A DNA stretch of 64,000 nt, from contig NZ_JAERRJ010000004.1 in NCBI RefSeq assembly GCF_016741815.1, forward strand, positions 372,001 through 436,000. The letters are read 5' to 3'. Below, in pieces: positions 45,376 to 53,453 of this stretch (positions are counted from its first letter, which is position 1; every line of letters starts with the position of its first letter). The stretch is from Nocardia acididurans. GTDB lineage: Bacteria; Actinomycetota; Actinomycetes; Mycobacteriales; Mycobacteriaceae. A program made the position numbers and the translations under genes. Below the pieces are notes generated by a model. It had not been told where the DNA came from. It worked only from the letters and a program-made list of their open reading frames with translations, and did no database searches.

Positions 45376-45765
45376 ATGCGTGGCAGATCATCCGGGGAAT
45401 TCGATGGTGGAACGCGACGGATGTCGCGGCGGGTGGCGTATGCCCTGCCCGCCGCAGTAGCCGCCTCCCTGCTCGCCACCGGATGCGGCGGCTCCACACC
45501 CAAGAAGACGCCGAAAGCCACGACCTCGGTGAGCGCCGTCGTCTCACGCACCGGCGCGCCGGGCGCACCGCGAACCACCGCGCCCGCGCCGACCACGGTA
45601 GTCAAACCGCAGACCACCGCGCCGAATGCCGGGGTACCGCCGACAACCGGAGTCGATATCGACAAGCGGACCACCACCAGGAGCCCGGTGACCACCACCG
45701 AGCGGGGTGGACTCGGCGGATCCAATGGCGGCACCGACAATGGCGGCGGCAGCGGTGGCAGCTGA
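45376..45765 (+). CDS. Small threonine/glycine-rich lipoprotein
   Basis: 129 residues from ATG 45376 (GGGGGA ribosome site); ATG 45421 is the alternative. Lipobox LLATGC, then a mature part made almost only of Thr, Pro, Ala, Gly and Asn, so probably a disordered surface lipoprotein. Function unknown. It is divergent from the HEAT gene. Confidence 0.65.
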   Translation: MRGRSSGEFDGGTRRMSRRVAYALPAAVAASLLATGCGGSTPKKTPKATTSVSAVVSRTGAPGAPRTTAPAPTTVVKPQTTAPNAGVPPTTGVDIDKRTTTRSPVTTTERGGLGGSNGGTDNGGGSGGS

Positions 45766-45861
45766 TTCGCTTGCGCCCGATGCTATTTCGAGCCACTGAA
45801 CCATCGTCGAACGAGTCCGAACCGGACGACCCGCGGGTGCTGATGGCAGGTGAGTCCCTGC

Positions 45862-46842
45862 TCAGAAGTGATTGCGAGCCAGCAGGAGGTCGAGGACGGT
45901 GGGGTGGCGGTCCGGGAAATCCATCGCGACGATGCCGAAATGGGCTGGGGTGTGTTGGTTTTCGGTTAGGTAGCGCTGCACTCGGGGCATGATGGCGGCG
46001 GCGTTGTCGATGGGCCAGGCGCGGTCGGCGTAGCTGGTGAAGTTGATGTAGAGCTGGGTGTTGTTCGGGTCGGCGGCGGCTTTGTCGAAGCAGGCGGCTA
46101 TGTGGTCGAATTTGTCGCCGCCGGAGGAGCCGGTGCGGGTGGAACCGGTGCCGGCGGAGCCTGATTCCAGGCCGGCCAGGCCGCGGTTCTGGTAACGGTC
46201 CTGGATGTAGAACGTGGAGTTCGAGATAGTGCCGTTGTCGCCGCTGGGCCAGTGCAGGGCGGGCAGGGTGGTGTCGAACTGGGTTATCAGGATGATTCGG
46301 CCGCGCGACTCGCCCAGGGTGGGGATGCGGTCGCCTATCCAGAACATGGGGCGGTAGCCCTTGGCGTCCAAGTAGCCCTTGAAGATTCGGTCGAAGTCGG
46401 CGCCTACGTCGTTGGCGGTGCCGTTCTCCTTCTTGACTCGCATGATCAGGGTTTCGCCCGGGTTGCGGGCGAGGAAGGTGCGGCAGGCGTTGAGGACGGC
46501 GTCGAAGGTGATGCCCTGGTAGGCGGGGCCGTGGTAGATGCCGAAGGAGTCGGCCATGTGGTCTTGGAGGCCGTTGCAGCGGATGTCGAGGAAGCGGATA
46601 CCGTGTGCGAATTGGTCTGCGAGAGACCAGTTCTGGGTTTGGGCCCAGGGGGTTCCGTTCAGGGGACTCATCGAGCAGGAGTCGTGGGTGCCCGGGATCG
46701 TCAGCCGGAGCAGGGAGACGTCGTCGGGGACGGCGGACATCCAGGCGTGCGGGGCGACCACCGCGCGTGCAGGGGCCGCGGTGGCCACGAGAGCTGCGGC
46801 GGCCAGGGTGGTCCGGAACAAGCCTCGGCGGGTCACAATCAT
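45862..46842 (-). CDS. Secreted PI-PLC X-domain phosphodiesterase
   Basis: 326 residues. Twin-arginine-type leader (TRRGLFRTTLAAAALV) with cleavage near APARAVV. The catalytic domain has both histidines: TIPGTHDS (about residue 53) and FGIYHGPAY (about 105), the general acid/base pair of bacterial PI-specific phospholipases C. Then LITQFDTTLPALHWP and C-terminal QLYINFTSYADRAWP. Expected to cleave phosphatidylinositol or related lipids outside the cell. A fragment of a second copy survives at 49234-49330. Confidence 0.85.
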   Translation of the reverse strand: MIVTRRGLFRTTLAAAALVATAAPARAVVAPHAWMSAVPDDVSLLRLTIPGTHDSCSMSPLNGTPWAQTQNWSLADQFAHGIRFLDIRCNGLQDHMADSFGIYHGPAYQGITFDAVLNACRTFLARNPGETLIMRVKKENGTANDVGADFDRIFKGYLDAKGYRPMFWIGDRIPTLGESRGRIILITQFDTTLPALHWPSGDNGTISNSTFYIQDRYQNRGLAGLESGSAGTGSTRTGSSGGDKFDHIAACFDKAAADPNNTQLYINFTSYADRAWPIDNAAAIMPRVQRYLTENQHTPAHFGIVAMDFPDRHPTVLDLLLARNHF

Positions 46843-46951
46843 CTGGACATGAGACCAGGTTTTTGGCTTTCATGAACCACGATCATCGGAAATCGGCCAC
46901 GCGCCCGCATCGAGCCAGGTAGCGTCCTGCTCCGCTGAACAAGGAGTACGG

Positions 46952-47299
46952 ATGACGAGAACAGCCGTGGCGATCACGGTTTCCGCTGCGGCCATCGCGC
47001 TGGCCGGATGCGGCGCGAGCGAAACGACAACGGCCACAACGGCCCCCGCGCCGACGACCACCCAGCCGGCCGCCACACCCCCCGCCGCCCCCATGGACCT
47101 GCGCGCCTCGACCTGCCGCGACCTGCTCCCGATGGTCGCGCAAACCCGCAACGGCGGTGGCGACGGCGCGGTGACCAAAGCCGTCGAAGACGCCATCGCC
47201 TGGATGCCGACCACCCCGGAGTGGACCTCCCTGAGCGAAGAAGACCGGCAGGCCGCCATCGACGGCGTCCGCGATGCGGCGACCGGCACCTGCGGCTGA
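46952..47299 (+). CDS. Small lipoprotein
   Basis: 115 residues. Signal peptide ending in the lipobox ALAGC (cysteine near residue 20), a Thr/Pro linker, then a short folded region (CRDLLPMVAQT, EEDRQAAIDGVRDAATGTC) with two cysteines that could pair. No function known. It is divergent from the PI-PLC gene. Confidence 0.65.
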   Translation: MTRTAVAITVSAAAIALAGCGASETTTATTAPAPTTTQPAATPPAAPMDLRASTCRDLLPMVAQTRNGGGDGAVTKAVEDAIAWMPTTPEWTSLSEEDRQAAIDGVRDAATGTCG

Positions 47300-47509
47300 C
47301 TCGCTGCGATCAGGTCGCCTTTCGGACAGCCGGGAGGTAGGCCCACACCTCGCCGCGGCGGGGGCTGGTCACCGGTCGGTGTCCGGCCCGTCGGTGTCGG
47401 CGTACTCCGCGGCTAGCTGCTCGTGCTGTCGTGCGGTGGTTGTTCCGTCGGCCTGCTCGATCGCTGCGGCGTTCTCCACCGCACGACGCATGCGATCTGC
47501 GCGCACAAC

Positions 47510-47539
47510 ATAGCATCGGATAGCATCGATTGCTATATT
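47510..47539 (+). promoter_or_regulatory. Operator/promoter of the toxin-antitoxin pair
   Basis: ATAGCA occurs at 47510-47515 and 47520-47525, and its complement TGCTAT at 47531-47536. The last two form an inverted repeat with a five-base centre. A -10 TATATT (47534-47539) overlaps the last box and is placed so that transcription starts at or next to the antitoxin ATG (47547). This fits autorepression by the antitoxin and a leaderless message. Confidence 0.6.
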
Positions 47540-47546
47540 GAAGCGT

Positions 47547-47801
47547 ATGACGAAGACGATTACGCAGGCCGAGCTACGCAATGGCAGCGCGGGCGTAATG
47601 GATGCGCTGGAAGCCGGTGAGGACTTCGTCATCACCCGCAACGGAAAGCCGGTCGGGGAGCTGAGGCCGATTGCACCGCAGCGGAATCCGACTGTCGCGG
47701 AACTCAAAGCGCGTTTGGCAGGTATCAGTCGCAGCGCGGACAGCGCCGAGGAGCGAGCCGAAATCGACGCCGTATTCGGGGAGGATCGGATCGATGACTG
47801 A
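47547..47801 (+). CDS. Phd/YefM-type antitoxin
   Basis: 84 residues from ATG 47547; an in-frame TTG lies at 47538. KTITQAELRNGSAGVMDALEAGEDFVITRNGKPVGEL (shown in part: ITQAELRNGSAGVMDAL, FVITRNGKPVGEL) is the Phd/YefM DNA-binding fold. The acidic C-terminus (AEERAEIDAVFGEDR) would wrap the toxin. Overlaps the PIN toxin by eight bases. Probably represses its own promoter through the ATAGCA boxes upstream. Confidence 0.85.
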   Translation: MTKTITQAELRNGSAGVMDALEAGEDFVITRNGKPVGELRPIAPQRNPTVAELKARLAGISRSADSAEERAEIDAVFGEDRIDD

Positions 47802-48213
47802 GGTCGTATCGAACGATCGCTTGCCGGAGGGGCTTCTCGACACGTATGTGCTCATCGACATCGGCACCATCGACGATGCACTACTGCCGATTCGGGCGAG
47901 GATCAGCACAGTCACCCTCGCGGAGCTCGGCTTGGGCATCGCCGTCGCGGCGACGCCCGCGGCGCTGGCGCTGCGCACCGAACGCCTGCTGGCCATCGAG
48001 CACAGCTTCGACGCGCTGCCGTTCTGCACAGCGGCCGCACGCCGCTTCACATCGATGACGAAGCTCGTTGTCGCAGCCGGCCGCAATCCCAAACCGCGCC
48101 GGATGGATTTGATGATCGCCGCGATCGCATCAGCGAACAACCTGCCCCTGTTCACTCGCAACGCGGACGACTTCAAAGACTTGGAACCCCTGCTGACCAT
48201 GATCGCGGTCTGA
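47794..48213 (+). CDS. PIN-domain ribonuclease toxin (VapC-like)
   Basis: 139 residues from ATG 47794; the longer open frame upstream is the antitoxin's shadow. PIN acidic residues are visible in LLDTYVLIDIG (Asp), TLAELGLGI (Glu), RRMDLMIAAIA (Asp) and FTRNADDF (Asp). Metal-dependent RNase that stops translation when free. Paired with the antitoxin just upstream. Confidence 0.85.
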   Translation: MTEVVSNDRLPEGLLDTYVLIDIGTIDDALLPIRARISTVTLAELGLGIAVAATPAALALRTERLLAIEHSFDALPFCTAAARRFTSMTKLVVAAGRNPKPRRMDLMIAAIASANNLPLFTRNADDFKDLEPLLTMIAV

Positions 48214-48242
48214 GTACGTATTCCAGGGCAGATGCCGTTCGG

Positions 48243-49199
48243 TCACTTCGTGCTGGGGAACCATCTTCGAACGCGCCCGAGACCGGCGGGCTTGCGGAGG
48301 CGAATCTGGTGAAACCAGTCGGGTAATGGTTCTCGCGCAGTGAGCCAGGTTTGCGGGACTCCGGTGGATCGGACGGTGCCCGTGTAGGCGGCGACGATGC
48401 CTCCGGCAATGGCGCTTGTGGTGTCGATGTCGCCGCCCACGGCAATGCAGGTGACGATCGCGGCAGAGTAGTCGGTCAGGTGGGTTGCCGCTACCCAGAT
48501 CGTGAAGGGAACTGTGTTCTGAGCGGTCACCAGAGATCCATTGCCCAGTTCGTTCGCGGCCTGCTCGGCGGAGGCGCCGAGCAGGTCACGGGCGCGGTGA
48601 ATACCGTGAGTCGTCTCGCCGGGTTCCAGCCCATCCAGGACTGTGGCGATGAATTCCTGTGGGCTGGGGCGGAATCCGCGCAGGCGTGCGTGCGCGGCGA
48701 CGCAGGCCGCCAGTGCTACTGCTGCTGCGCCGGCGGTTCCTTCGGGATGCATGTGTGTTACCTGTGCCGACCTGATCGCTTCCGCGACAGCCCTTTCGGG
48801 TTCACCGGCGTGGAAGGCGCCCAGTGGGGCGACTCGCATGGCGGCGCCGTTTCCGTAGGAGCCTCGGTTATCGAAGGCGGTCCCTGCGGCCTGCCGCCAG
48901 TGCACACCGTTGCCGATCCGGCGCAGCGTGTCGGCTGCCATGAACCCGTAGTCGCGGTGCGGTGAGAACCGTTCGGCGAAAGCCTTGGCGATCCGGTCCT
49001 GATCGATCGTCCCATGGCGCAGGAGTTCGGCGACCAGGGTGCAGGCCATTTCGGTGTCGTCGGTCCAGGCCCACGGTCCGGGCGGGCGGTCGCCCGCACG
49101 GATGTCAGGAATCGAACGGCGCATCACAGGGAATTCCGCACCGAGGGCGTCGCCCACGGATAGGCCATCGAGGGAGTCGAGCATCAGGTCGATGTGCAT
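48243..49199 (-). CDS. ADP-ribosylglycohydrolase (DraG family)
   Basis: 318 residues. Removes ADP-ribose from modified targets using a two-metal centre. Landmarks are intact: LSVGDALGAEFP at the start, WTDDTEMA (metal-binding T-D-D), NRGSYGNGAAMRVAPLG, and VGGDIDTTSAIAGGIVAAY (the second D-x-D-T). It lies two genes downstream of an ADP-ribosyltransferase toxin on the same strand, so it may reverse that toxin's modification. T6SS immunity proteins of the Tri1 type set a precedent for this. It is separated by 119 bp and a gene scar, so it could be a separate unit. Confidence 0.88.
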   Translation of the reverse strand: MHIDLMLDSLDGLSVGDALGAEFPVMRRSIPDIRAGDRPPGPWAWTDDTEMACTLVAELLRHGTIDQDRIAKAFAERFSPHRDYGFMAADTLRRIGNGVHWRQAAGTAFDNRGSYGNGAAMRVAPLGAFHAGEPERAVAEAIRSAQVTHMHPEGTAGAAAVALAACVAAHARLRGFRPSPQEFIATVLDGLEPGETTHGIHRARDLLGASAEQAANELGNGSLVTAQNTVPFTIWVAATHLTDYSAAIVTCIAVGGDIDTTSAIAGGIVAAYTGTVRSTGVPQTWLTAREPLPDWFHQIRLRKPAGLGRVRRWFPSTK

Positions 49200-49233
49200 C
49201 GCGCCAGATGGTACCGGCTGGCGACGGGTCGAC

Positions 49234-49330
49234 TCAGAGGGATAACGCGCTCCGGGAGCCGTCGAGAACGGCAGGGTCGCGGTGGGCGTAGCTGGTGAAG
49301 TTGATGTAGAGCTGGGAGCTACTCAGGTCG
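49234..49330 (-). pseudogene. Fragment of a PI-PLC gene
   Basis: Thirty-two bases (49285-49316) are identical to 46027-46058 inside the PI-PLC gene, and the same frame reads SQLYINFTSYA before diverging into an unrelated tail that stops at 49234. No other part of the enzyme is present. It shows that a copy of PI-PLC sequence was moved into the toxin-immunity gap and then lost. Confidence 0.7.
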
Positions 49331-49612
49331 GCCATCGGTGTGATCGGGTACCGGCCGGCCTTCTTTGTCGAACCATCGGCCTGACGCATCCTGGGTCCAG
49401 CCCTCGAACTCCGTGCCCTCCAGATCATTGCTGAATCGGCCGCCGTACCCCGGGGTCTCACCGACCGGTGCCGGCGGCAGGTTCCGGCGACGCTCGTTGA
49501 ATTCGTCGAGTACCTTTTGCGCGCGAGCAAGCTCCTCGTCGGATGGGATGAGCCCCAGCGCGTCGCCTTCCTCTCGGGTGTAGAAGATCTTCCCACCAAA
49601 CTTTTCCGGCAT
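49319..49612 (-). CDS. Small protein coupled to the ART toxin, candidate immunity
   Basis: 97 residues from ATG 49612, which has a strong AGGAGG ribosome site and starts nine bases after the toxin stop. Acidic, with a helical centre (DEELARAQKVLDEFNERRRN) and a glycine-rich C-terminus ending WFDKEGRPVPDHTDG. No signal or membrane segment. The C-terminus runs into the PI-PLC scar, so the original end may have been changed. Its position makes it the first candidate for the cognate immunity protein. Family unknown. Confidence 0.55.
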   Translation of the reverse strand: MPEKFGGKIFYTREEGDALGLIPSDEELARAQKVLDEFNERRRNLPPAPVGETPGYGGRFSNDLEGTEFEGWTQDASGRWFDKEGRPVPDHTDGRPE

Positions 49613-49621
49613 CGCTTCCTC

Positions 49622-51064
49622 CTACATCTCCACCATCTGGATGACAGTTCTGCCCGTCGCGGGGTCGAATACCTTGGACTTCACGAAGAAGTTCGTTCCC
49701 GAGGGGAACAGCACCTCGTCCGGAGTTCCGTACTGCGAGTAGTCCCGCCCGGTCTTACTGACAATCTGAAATTCAACCTTCGAGTTCTGCACCGTGAACT
49801 CGTTCACTCCCCTGGGGTTCACGCTTGACGAGGTGAACCCGACTTCGGTGTGTGGTTTGCCCGGCTCGTAGCGGGCCAACTGCTCCGGGGTCAGGTTGGT
49901 GAACCGAGTCACCGCGCCTTCGTGGGTAGGCAGCTTGTTCAAAGCCCTGTTGAAAGCATCGATCTGGGCTTGCTGCTCAGGGGTGACCGTGCCGTTTCGC
50001 AAAGCGGCGGTGAGGCTTTCGCCATTCTTGGTGTTCGGGCCCTGCAGCAGTGCCGCCCGTTCGTCGTCGGTGAGGCGGTTCCAGAGCGCGGCCGGATTGC
50101 TGTCGCCGTCCAGCTGCTTCGCCTTGGCGGCCGCGTCTTTGGACTTCTGCAGGTCCCGGCGCGCCGCGCGCGCTGCCTTCGCTGCCTGCAGGGCTGCACG
50201 CCACTCCCCGATCTTGGCGGCGATGCGGGCGCCGTAGACGGTCGCGGTGGCGGCGGTCGCCGCGCCGGCGACCAGCAGGCTCGCGCCGAAGGTGATCCAG
50301 GACGTGGCCACACTGATGGCCCACTCCGTCGCGATGGTTATCGCGAGCTCTTCGAGGATCTGCTTGAGCATCTTCTCGCGCAGATTCCACAGATCGTCTT
50401 TGTAATCGGTGCACAGCTTCGACAGCTCGCCACAGGCGGCGAGAATGTCGTCGAGAGCCGTCTGCAAACCGCGCAGCTGTTGTGCGATGACGGCCGCGTC
50501 CTCGGCATCGCAGCCGTCCATGACAGTGGCCGCATTGCTCAGCACGGAGGCCAGATTCGCGGTGTAGTTGTTCTGCAGGCGATTCCACGCGTCGGCGGCG
50601 GTCTGGAGATCGTCGGTGTCACCGTCTGGAACGGCGATGCCGATCGAGCCCGCCAACTCCACGAGCGAATCGACGGCATCGTGGTAGCCGCCGCGCGAAC
50701 CACCGGCGGAGGTCGGGCTGCCGTAGTAATTGCAGACCGGCATCGGCATTTCCGGCATGGCGGCCGGCGCGCCGGACTTGGTGAGGGTGCTGTTGTAGTC
50801 GGCCAGGTAGTGGGTGTAGCCGTTCTGGATGATCACCCGGCCCAGGCGCGTCACGCCCTCCCCGAGATCGGAGACCAGAGTCAGAACCTCGGCCGCTCGC
50901 TCGTCGTAGTCCTTGGCCCACGCCACGCCCTCCTCGTCCGCGCCGGCCATGGCGTCACACGAGCTCATGGCCTTCATTTCGGTGAGGAACGCCGTCTGCA
51001 GCGCGTCGGTGAACCCGAAGCAGGCCCGGCCGACGCTGTAGTACGCGCCGAATTCGAGATTCAT
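49622..51064 (-). CDS. Type VII secreted ADP-ribosyltransferase toxin
   Basis: 480 residues. Residues 1-290 are helical, LXG/PPE-like, with two hydrophobic stretches (about 240-270) of the kind used to cross or anchor in membranes. An Ala/Lys linker follows (290-330). Residues about 375-480 form an ART domain of the R-S-E class: Arg in AVTRFTNL, STS-like GFTSSS, and Glu in TPDEVLFPSG. The R-S-E positions and the strand order fit bacterial mono-ADP-ribosyltransferase exoenzymes. Two WXG100 genes precede it, implying ESX export. The target is unknown. Confidence 0.82.
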   Translation of the reverse strand: MNLEFGAYYSVGRACFGFTDALQTAFLTEMKAMSSCDAMAGADEEGVAWAKDYDERAAEVLTLVSDLGEGVTRLGRVIIQNGYTHYLADYNSTLTKSGAPAAMPEMPMPVCNYYGSPTSAGGSRGGYHDAVDSLVELAGSIGIAVPDGDTDDLQTAADAWNRLQNNYTANLASVLSNAATVMDGCDAEDAAVIAQQLRGLQTALDDILAACGELSKLCTDYKDDLWNLREKMLKQILEELAITIATEWAISVATSWITFGASLLVAGAATAATATVYGARIAAKIGEWRAALQAAKAARAARRDLQKSKDAAAKAKQLDGDSNPAALWNRLTDDERAALLQGPNTKNGESLTAALRNGTVTPEQQAQIDAFNRALNKLPTHEGAVTRFTNLTPEQLARYEPGKPHTEVGFTSSSVNPRGVNEFTVQNSKVEFQIVSKTGRDYSQYGTPDEVLFPSGTNFFVKSKVFDPATGRTVIQMVEM

Positions 51065-51068
51065 AGAG

Positions 51069-51371
51069 CTATTGACCGAGCCTCTTCAGGTTCGCCGCCA
51101 CCGCGCTCGTGTAGTTGCCGTGCGCGGTCTGGGCCGCCTTCTCAAGGACCTGCAAACCCTCCTGCACATCCGTCGCACCGTCCGCCCACTCCTGGTGCGC
51201 GACCTGGTACGCGGTGGCCGCCTCGCCGTTCCACGAGGTCATCGCCGCCTGGGCCTTGGTGTCCAGCGCGGTGAGCTGATCGATGACAAACGCCTTCAGG
51301 GCACGCATCCGGGCGGTGACATCGTCCAGATGGGCCAGGTCGACCGAGTACCCCTCGCCCGCGACGCTCAT
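51069..51371 (-). CDS. WXG100 protein, partner A of the ART toxin
   Basis: 100 residues from ATG 51371; the frame further upstream belongs to the preceding gene. Two helices joined at TSWNGEAATAYQ (a W-x-G turn near residue 43). It overlaps the other WXG100 gene (ATGA) and lies four bases from the toxin start. Expected to form a heterodimer that guides toxin export. Confidence 0.82.
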   Translation of the reverse strand: MSVAGEGYSVDLAHLDDVTARMRALKAFVIDQLTALDTKAQAAMTSWNGEAATAYQVAHQEWADGATDVQEGLQVLEKAAQTAHGNYTSAVAANLKRLGQ

Positions 51372-51691
51372 GGCAGATTCAGGGACGAGACGGCAGCACC
51401 GAAATCGGTGTCGGCCTGCTGAAAGTTCTCCGCGGTGATCCCCAGCTTCGCGGCAAGCTCGAACAGGGTGTCCCACACATCCAGTGCGCCTCGGTGCATC
51501 TCGTCCCACCCGGCGAGATAGGAATCGGCGGCCGCGCCCTTCCAGGTGGTCATCAACCCCTGCACCTCGCCATCGAGACCGGCCGACGCCGAACGCAATT
51601 CATCGGCGATCCGATACGCCGCCCGGCCGAAACCCTGCACATCATCCGGGATCACCTCGAACTGTCCCGCGGTCCCGCCAGTTATCGCCAC
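51368..51691 (-). CDS. WXG100 protein, partner B of the ART toxin
   Basis: 107 residues from GTG 51691 with GGGAGGG just upstream; ATG 51709 is also in frame. Helical hairpin with TTWKGAAADSYLAG as the W-x-G turn and a C-terminal AENFQQADTDFG. First gene of the toxin operon, 77 bp downstream (in the - direction) of the rpsZ terminator. Confidence 0.82.
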   Translation of the reverse strand: MAITGGTAGQFEVIPDDVQGFGRAAYRIADELRSASAGLDGEVQGLMTTWKGAAADSYLAGWDEMHRGALDVWDTLFELAAKLGITAENFQQADTDFGAAVSSLNLP

Positions 51692-51767
51692 TTTCACCCT
51701 CCCGACCAACTATCGCTGACTCTAACGTGCTGGCTGTTAGCCGGCATCGGCAGGACCGTGGAAACAG

Positions 51768-51807
51768 CCAAGGGCCCTCCCGAGTCGGAACTCGGGAGGG
51801 CCCTTGG
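51768..51807 (-). terminator. Very strong terminator of the rplN-rplX-rplE-rpsZ unit
   Basis: CCAAGGGCCCTCCCGAG (51768-51784) pairs perfectly with its complement (51791-51807): 17 bp with a six-base loop, 33 bases after the rpsZ stop. It cleanly ends the proximal spc unit before the toxin operon. Confidence 0.92.
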
Positions 51808-51839
51808 GGATTCAGTGGTCCGGGGTCACCAGGGGGTGA

Positions 51840-52025
51840 TTACCAGGACGACTTGTGCACGCCCGGGAGCTCGCCGCGGTGGGCCATCTCACGGAGGCAG
51901 ACGCGGCAGAGGCCGAACTTGCGGTAGACGGCGTGCGGGCGGCCGCAGCGCTGGCAGCGGGTGTAGGCGCGCACAGCGAACTTCGGCTTGGCGTTGGCCT
52001 TGTTGATCAGAGCCTTCTTAGCCAT
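51840..52025 (-). CDS. rpsZ: 30S ribosomal protein S14, zinc-binding type Z
   Basis: 61 residues. Two C-x-x-C pairs, [11 protein letters not shown] and GLCRVCLRE, give the zinc site of the short S14 form. Actinobacteria also carry a zinc-free longer S14 elsewhere, used under zinc shortage. Normally rpsH follows directly; here the next gene is a toxin operon. Confidence 0.96.
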   Translation of the reverse strand: MAKKALINKANAKPKFAVRAYTRCQRCGRPHAVYRKFGLCRVCLREMAHRGELPGVHKSSW

Positions 52026-52028
52026 GGA

Positions 52029-52595
52029 TCAGTTCTCCTTGAACGGGAAGCCGAGGTGCTTCAGGAGGGCGCGGCCTTCCTCGTTGTTGGTCGCGGTGGT
52101 GACCACGGTGATGTCCATACCGCGGGGGCGGTCGATCTTGTCGACGTCGATCTCGTGGAACATGGACTGCTCCGAGAGGCCGAAGGTGTAGTTGCCGTTG
52201 CCGTCGAACTGCTTCGGCGACAGACCGCGGAAGTCGCGGATACGCGGCAGCGCGATGGAGATCAGGCGATCCAGGAACTCCCACATGCGGTCGCCGCGCA
52301 GGGTGACCTTCGCGCCGATCGGCATGCCCTCACGCAGCTTGAACTGCGCGATGGACTTGGTGGCCTTGCGGATCTCGGGCTTCTGGCCGGTGATCAGGGT
52401 GAGGTCGGCGACCGCACCGTTGATCAGCTTGGCGTCACGGGCGGCGTCGCCGACACCCATGTTGACGACAACCTTGACCACGCCGGGGATCTGCATCACG
52501 TTGGCGTAGTTGAACTCGCTCTGCAGCGCGTCCTTGATCTCGGCGCGGTAGCGCGCCTTCAGGCGCGGCTGCACCTTGTTCTCAGTAGAAGTCAT
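52029..52595 (-). CDS. rplE: 50S ribosomal protein L5
   Basis: 188 residues. [35 protein letters not shown] and the C-terminal [21 protein letters not shown]. Binds 5S rRNA in the central protuberance. Three bases upstream of rpsZ. Confidence 0.97.
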   Translation of the reverse strand: MTSTENKVQPRLKARYRAEIKDALQSEFNYANVMQIPGVVKVVVNMGVGDAARDAKLINGAVADLTLITGQKPEIRKATKSIAQFKLREGMPIGAKVTLRGDRMWEFLDRLISIALPRIRDFRGLSPKQFDGNGNYTFGLSEQSMFHEIDVDKIDRPRGMDITVVTTATNNEEGRALLKHLGFPFKEN

Positions 52596-52596
52596 C

Positions 52597-52911
52597 TCAG
52601 ATGTCCTTCCCGTTGCGACGGGAGATGCGGACCCGCTTGCCGTTCTCGTCGGTGCGGTAGCCCACGCGGGTCGGCTTGCCGTCGGAGTCGACGACCATCA
52701 CGTTGGAGGCCTGGATCGGCGCTTCCTGGGTGACGATGCCGCCCGAGCTGGCGCCACGCTGGTTCGCGGAGTTCGCGACGTGCTTCTTGATGCGGTTGAC
52801 GCCCTCGACCAGGACCTTGCCGGTCGCCGGGTAGGCCTGGATGACCTTGCCCTTGGCGCCCTTGTCCTTACCCGAGACGACGATGACCGTGTCGCCCTTG
52901 TGCACCTTCAT
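52597..52911 (-). CDS. rplX: 50S ribosomal protein L24
   Basis: 104 residues with the KOW motif [20 protein letters not shown] at the N-terminus. Assembly initiator that binds the 5' end of 23S rRNA. One base separates it from rplE and two from rplN. Confidence 0.97.
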   Translation of the reverse strand: MKVHKGDTVIVVSGKDKGAKGKVIQAYPATGKVLVEGVNRIKKHVANSANQRGASSGGIVTQEAPIQASNVMVVDSDGKPTRVGYRTDENGKRVRISRRNGKDI

Positions 52912-52913
52912 GG

Positions 52914-53282
52914 TCAGAGCACCTCCGGGGCCAGCGAAACGATCTTCATGAAGCGCTTGTCGCGCAGCTCACGGCCGACGGGGCCGAAGATGCGGGTGCC
53001 ACGCGGATCGTTGTCCGCCTTGATGAGCACCGCGGCGTTCTCATCGAACTTGATGTACGAACCATCCGGACGACGACGCTCCTTGACGGTGCGCACGACG
53101 ACCGCCTTGACGACATCGCCCTTCTTGACGTTGCCGCCGGGGATGGCGTCCTTGACGGTGGCGACGATGACGTCACCGATACCGGCATAGCGACGCGACG
53201 AACCACCGAGCACGCGGATGCAGAGGATTTCCTTCGCACCCGTGTTGTCGGCGACGCGCAGTCGCGACTCTTGCTGAATCAC
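52914..53282 (-). CDS. rplN: 50S ribosomal protein L14
   Basis: 122 residues, the standard length, from GTG 53282 ([17 protein letters not shown]). The open frame upstream is leader. [18 protein letters not shown] and [13 protein letters not shown] are diagnostic. First gene of the proximal spc unit, with its own promoter at 53454-53482. Confidence 0.97.
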   Translation of the reverse strand: MIQQESRLRVADNTGAKEILCIRVLGGSSRRYAGIGDVIVATVKDAIPGGNVKKGDVVKAVVVRTVKERRRPDGSYIKFDENAAVLIKADNDPRGTRIFGPVGRELRDKRFMKIVSLAPEVL

Positions 53283-53368
53283 TTCAGCTCCTCCTAGACC
53301 TGGACGTAATGCACGCCGGATTGCCGACCCGACGGGCATGGTCAGTTGCCCTTCGCACGCGCGCCTGC

Positions 53369-53405
53369 CAGCGGTTTTCACCGATCTGGATAGACCGAAC
53401 CGCTG
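53369..53405 (-). other. Hairpin in the rplN leader
   Basis: CAGCGGTT (53369-53376) pairs with AACCGCTG (53398-53405), with a 21-base loop, in the ~170-base 5' leader of rplN. It could be a binding site for a ribosomal protein or simply leader structure. No matching hairpin was found at the same place in the rpsH leader. Confidence 0.4.
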
Positions 53406-53453
53406 TGGGTTCGCGGCCGAAGTGCGGGCATAGCTCCCGCAGGCAACCGGTCT

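Noticed and set aside
47300..47516. Possible small genes between the lipoprotein and the antitoxin
   Set aside because: The open frames there lack ribosome sites and cross the operator region; nothing is supported apart from the ATAGCA boxes.
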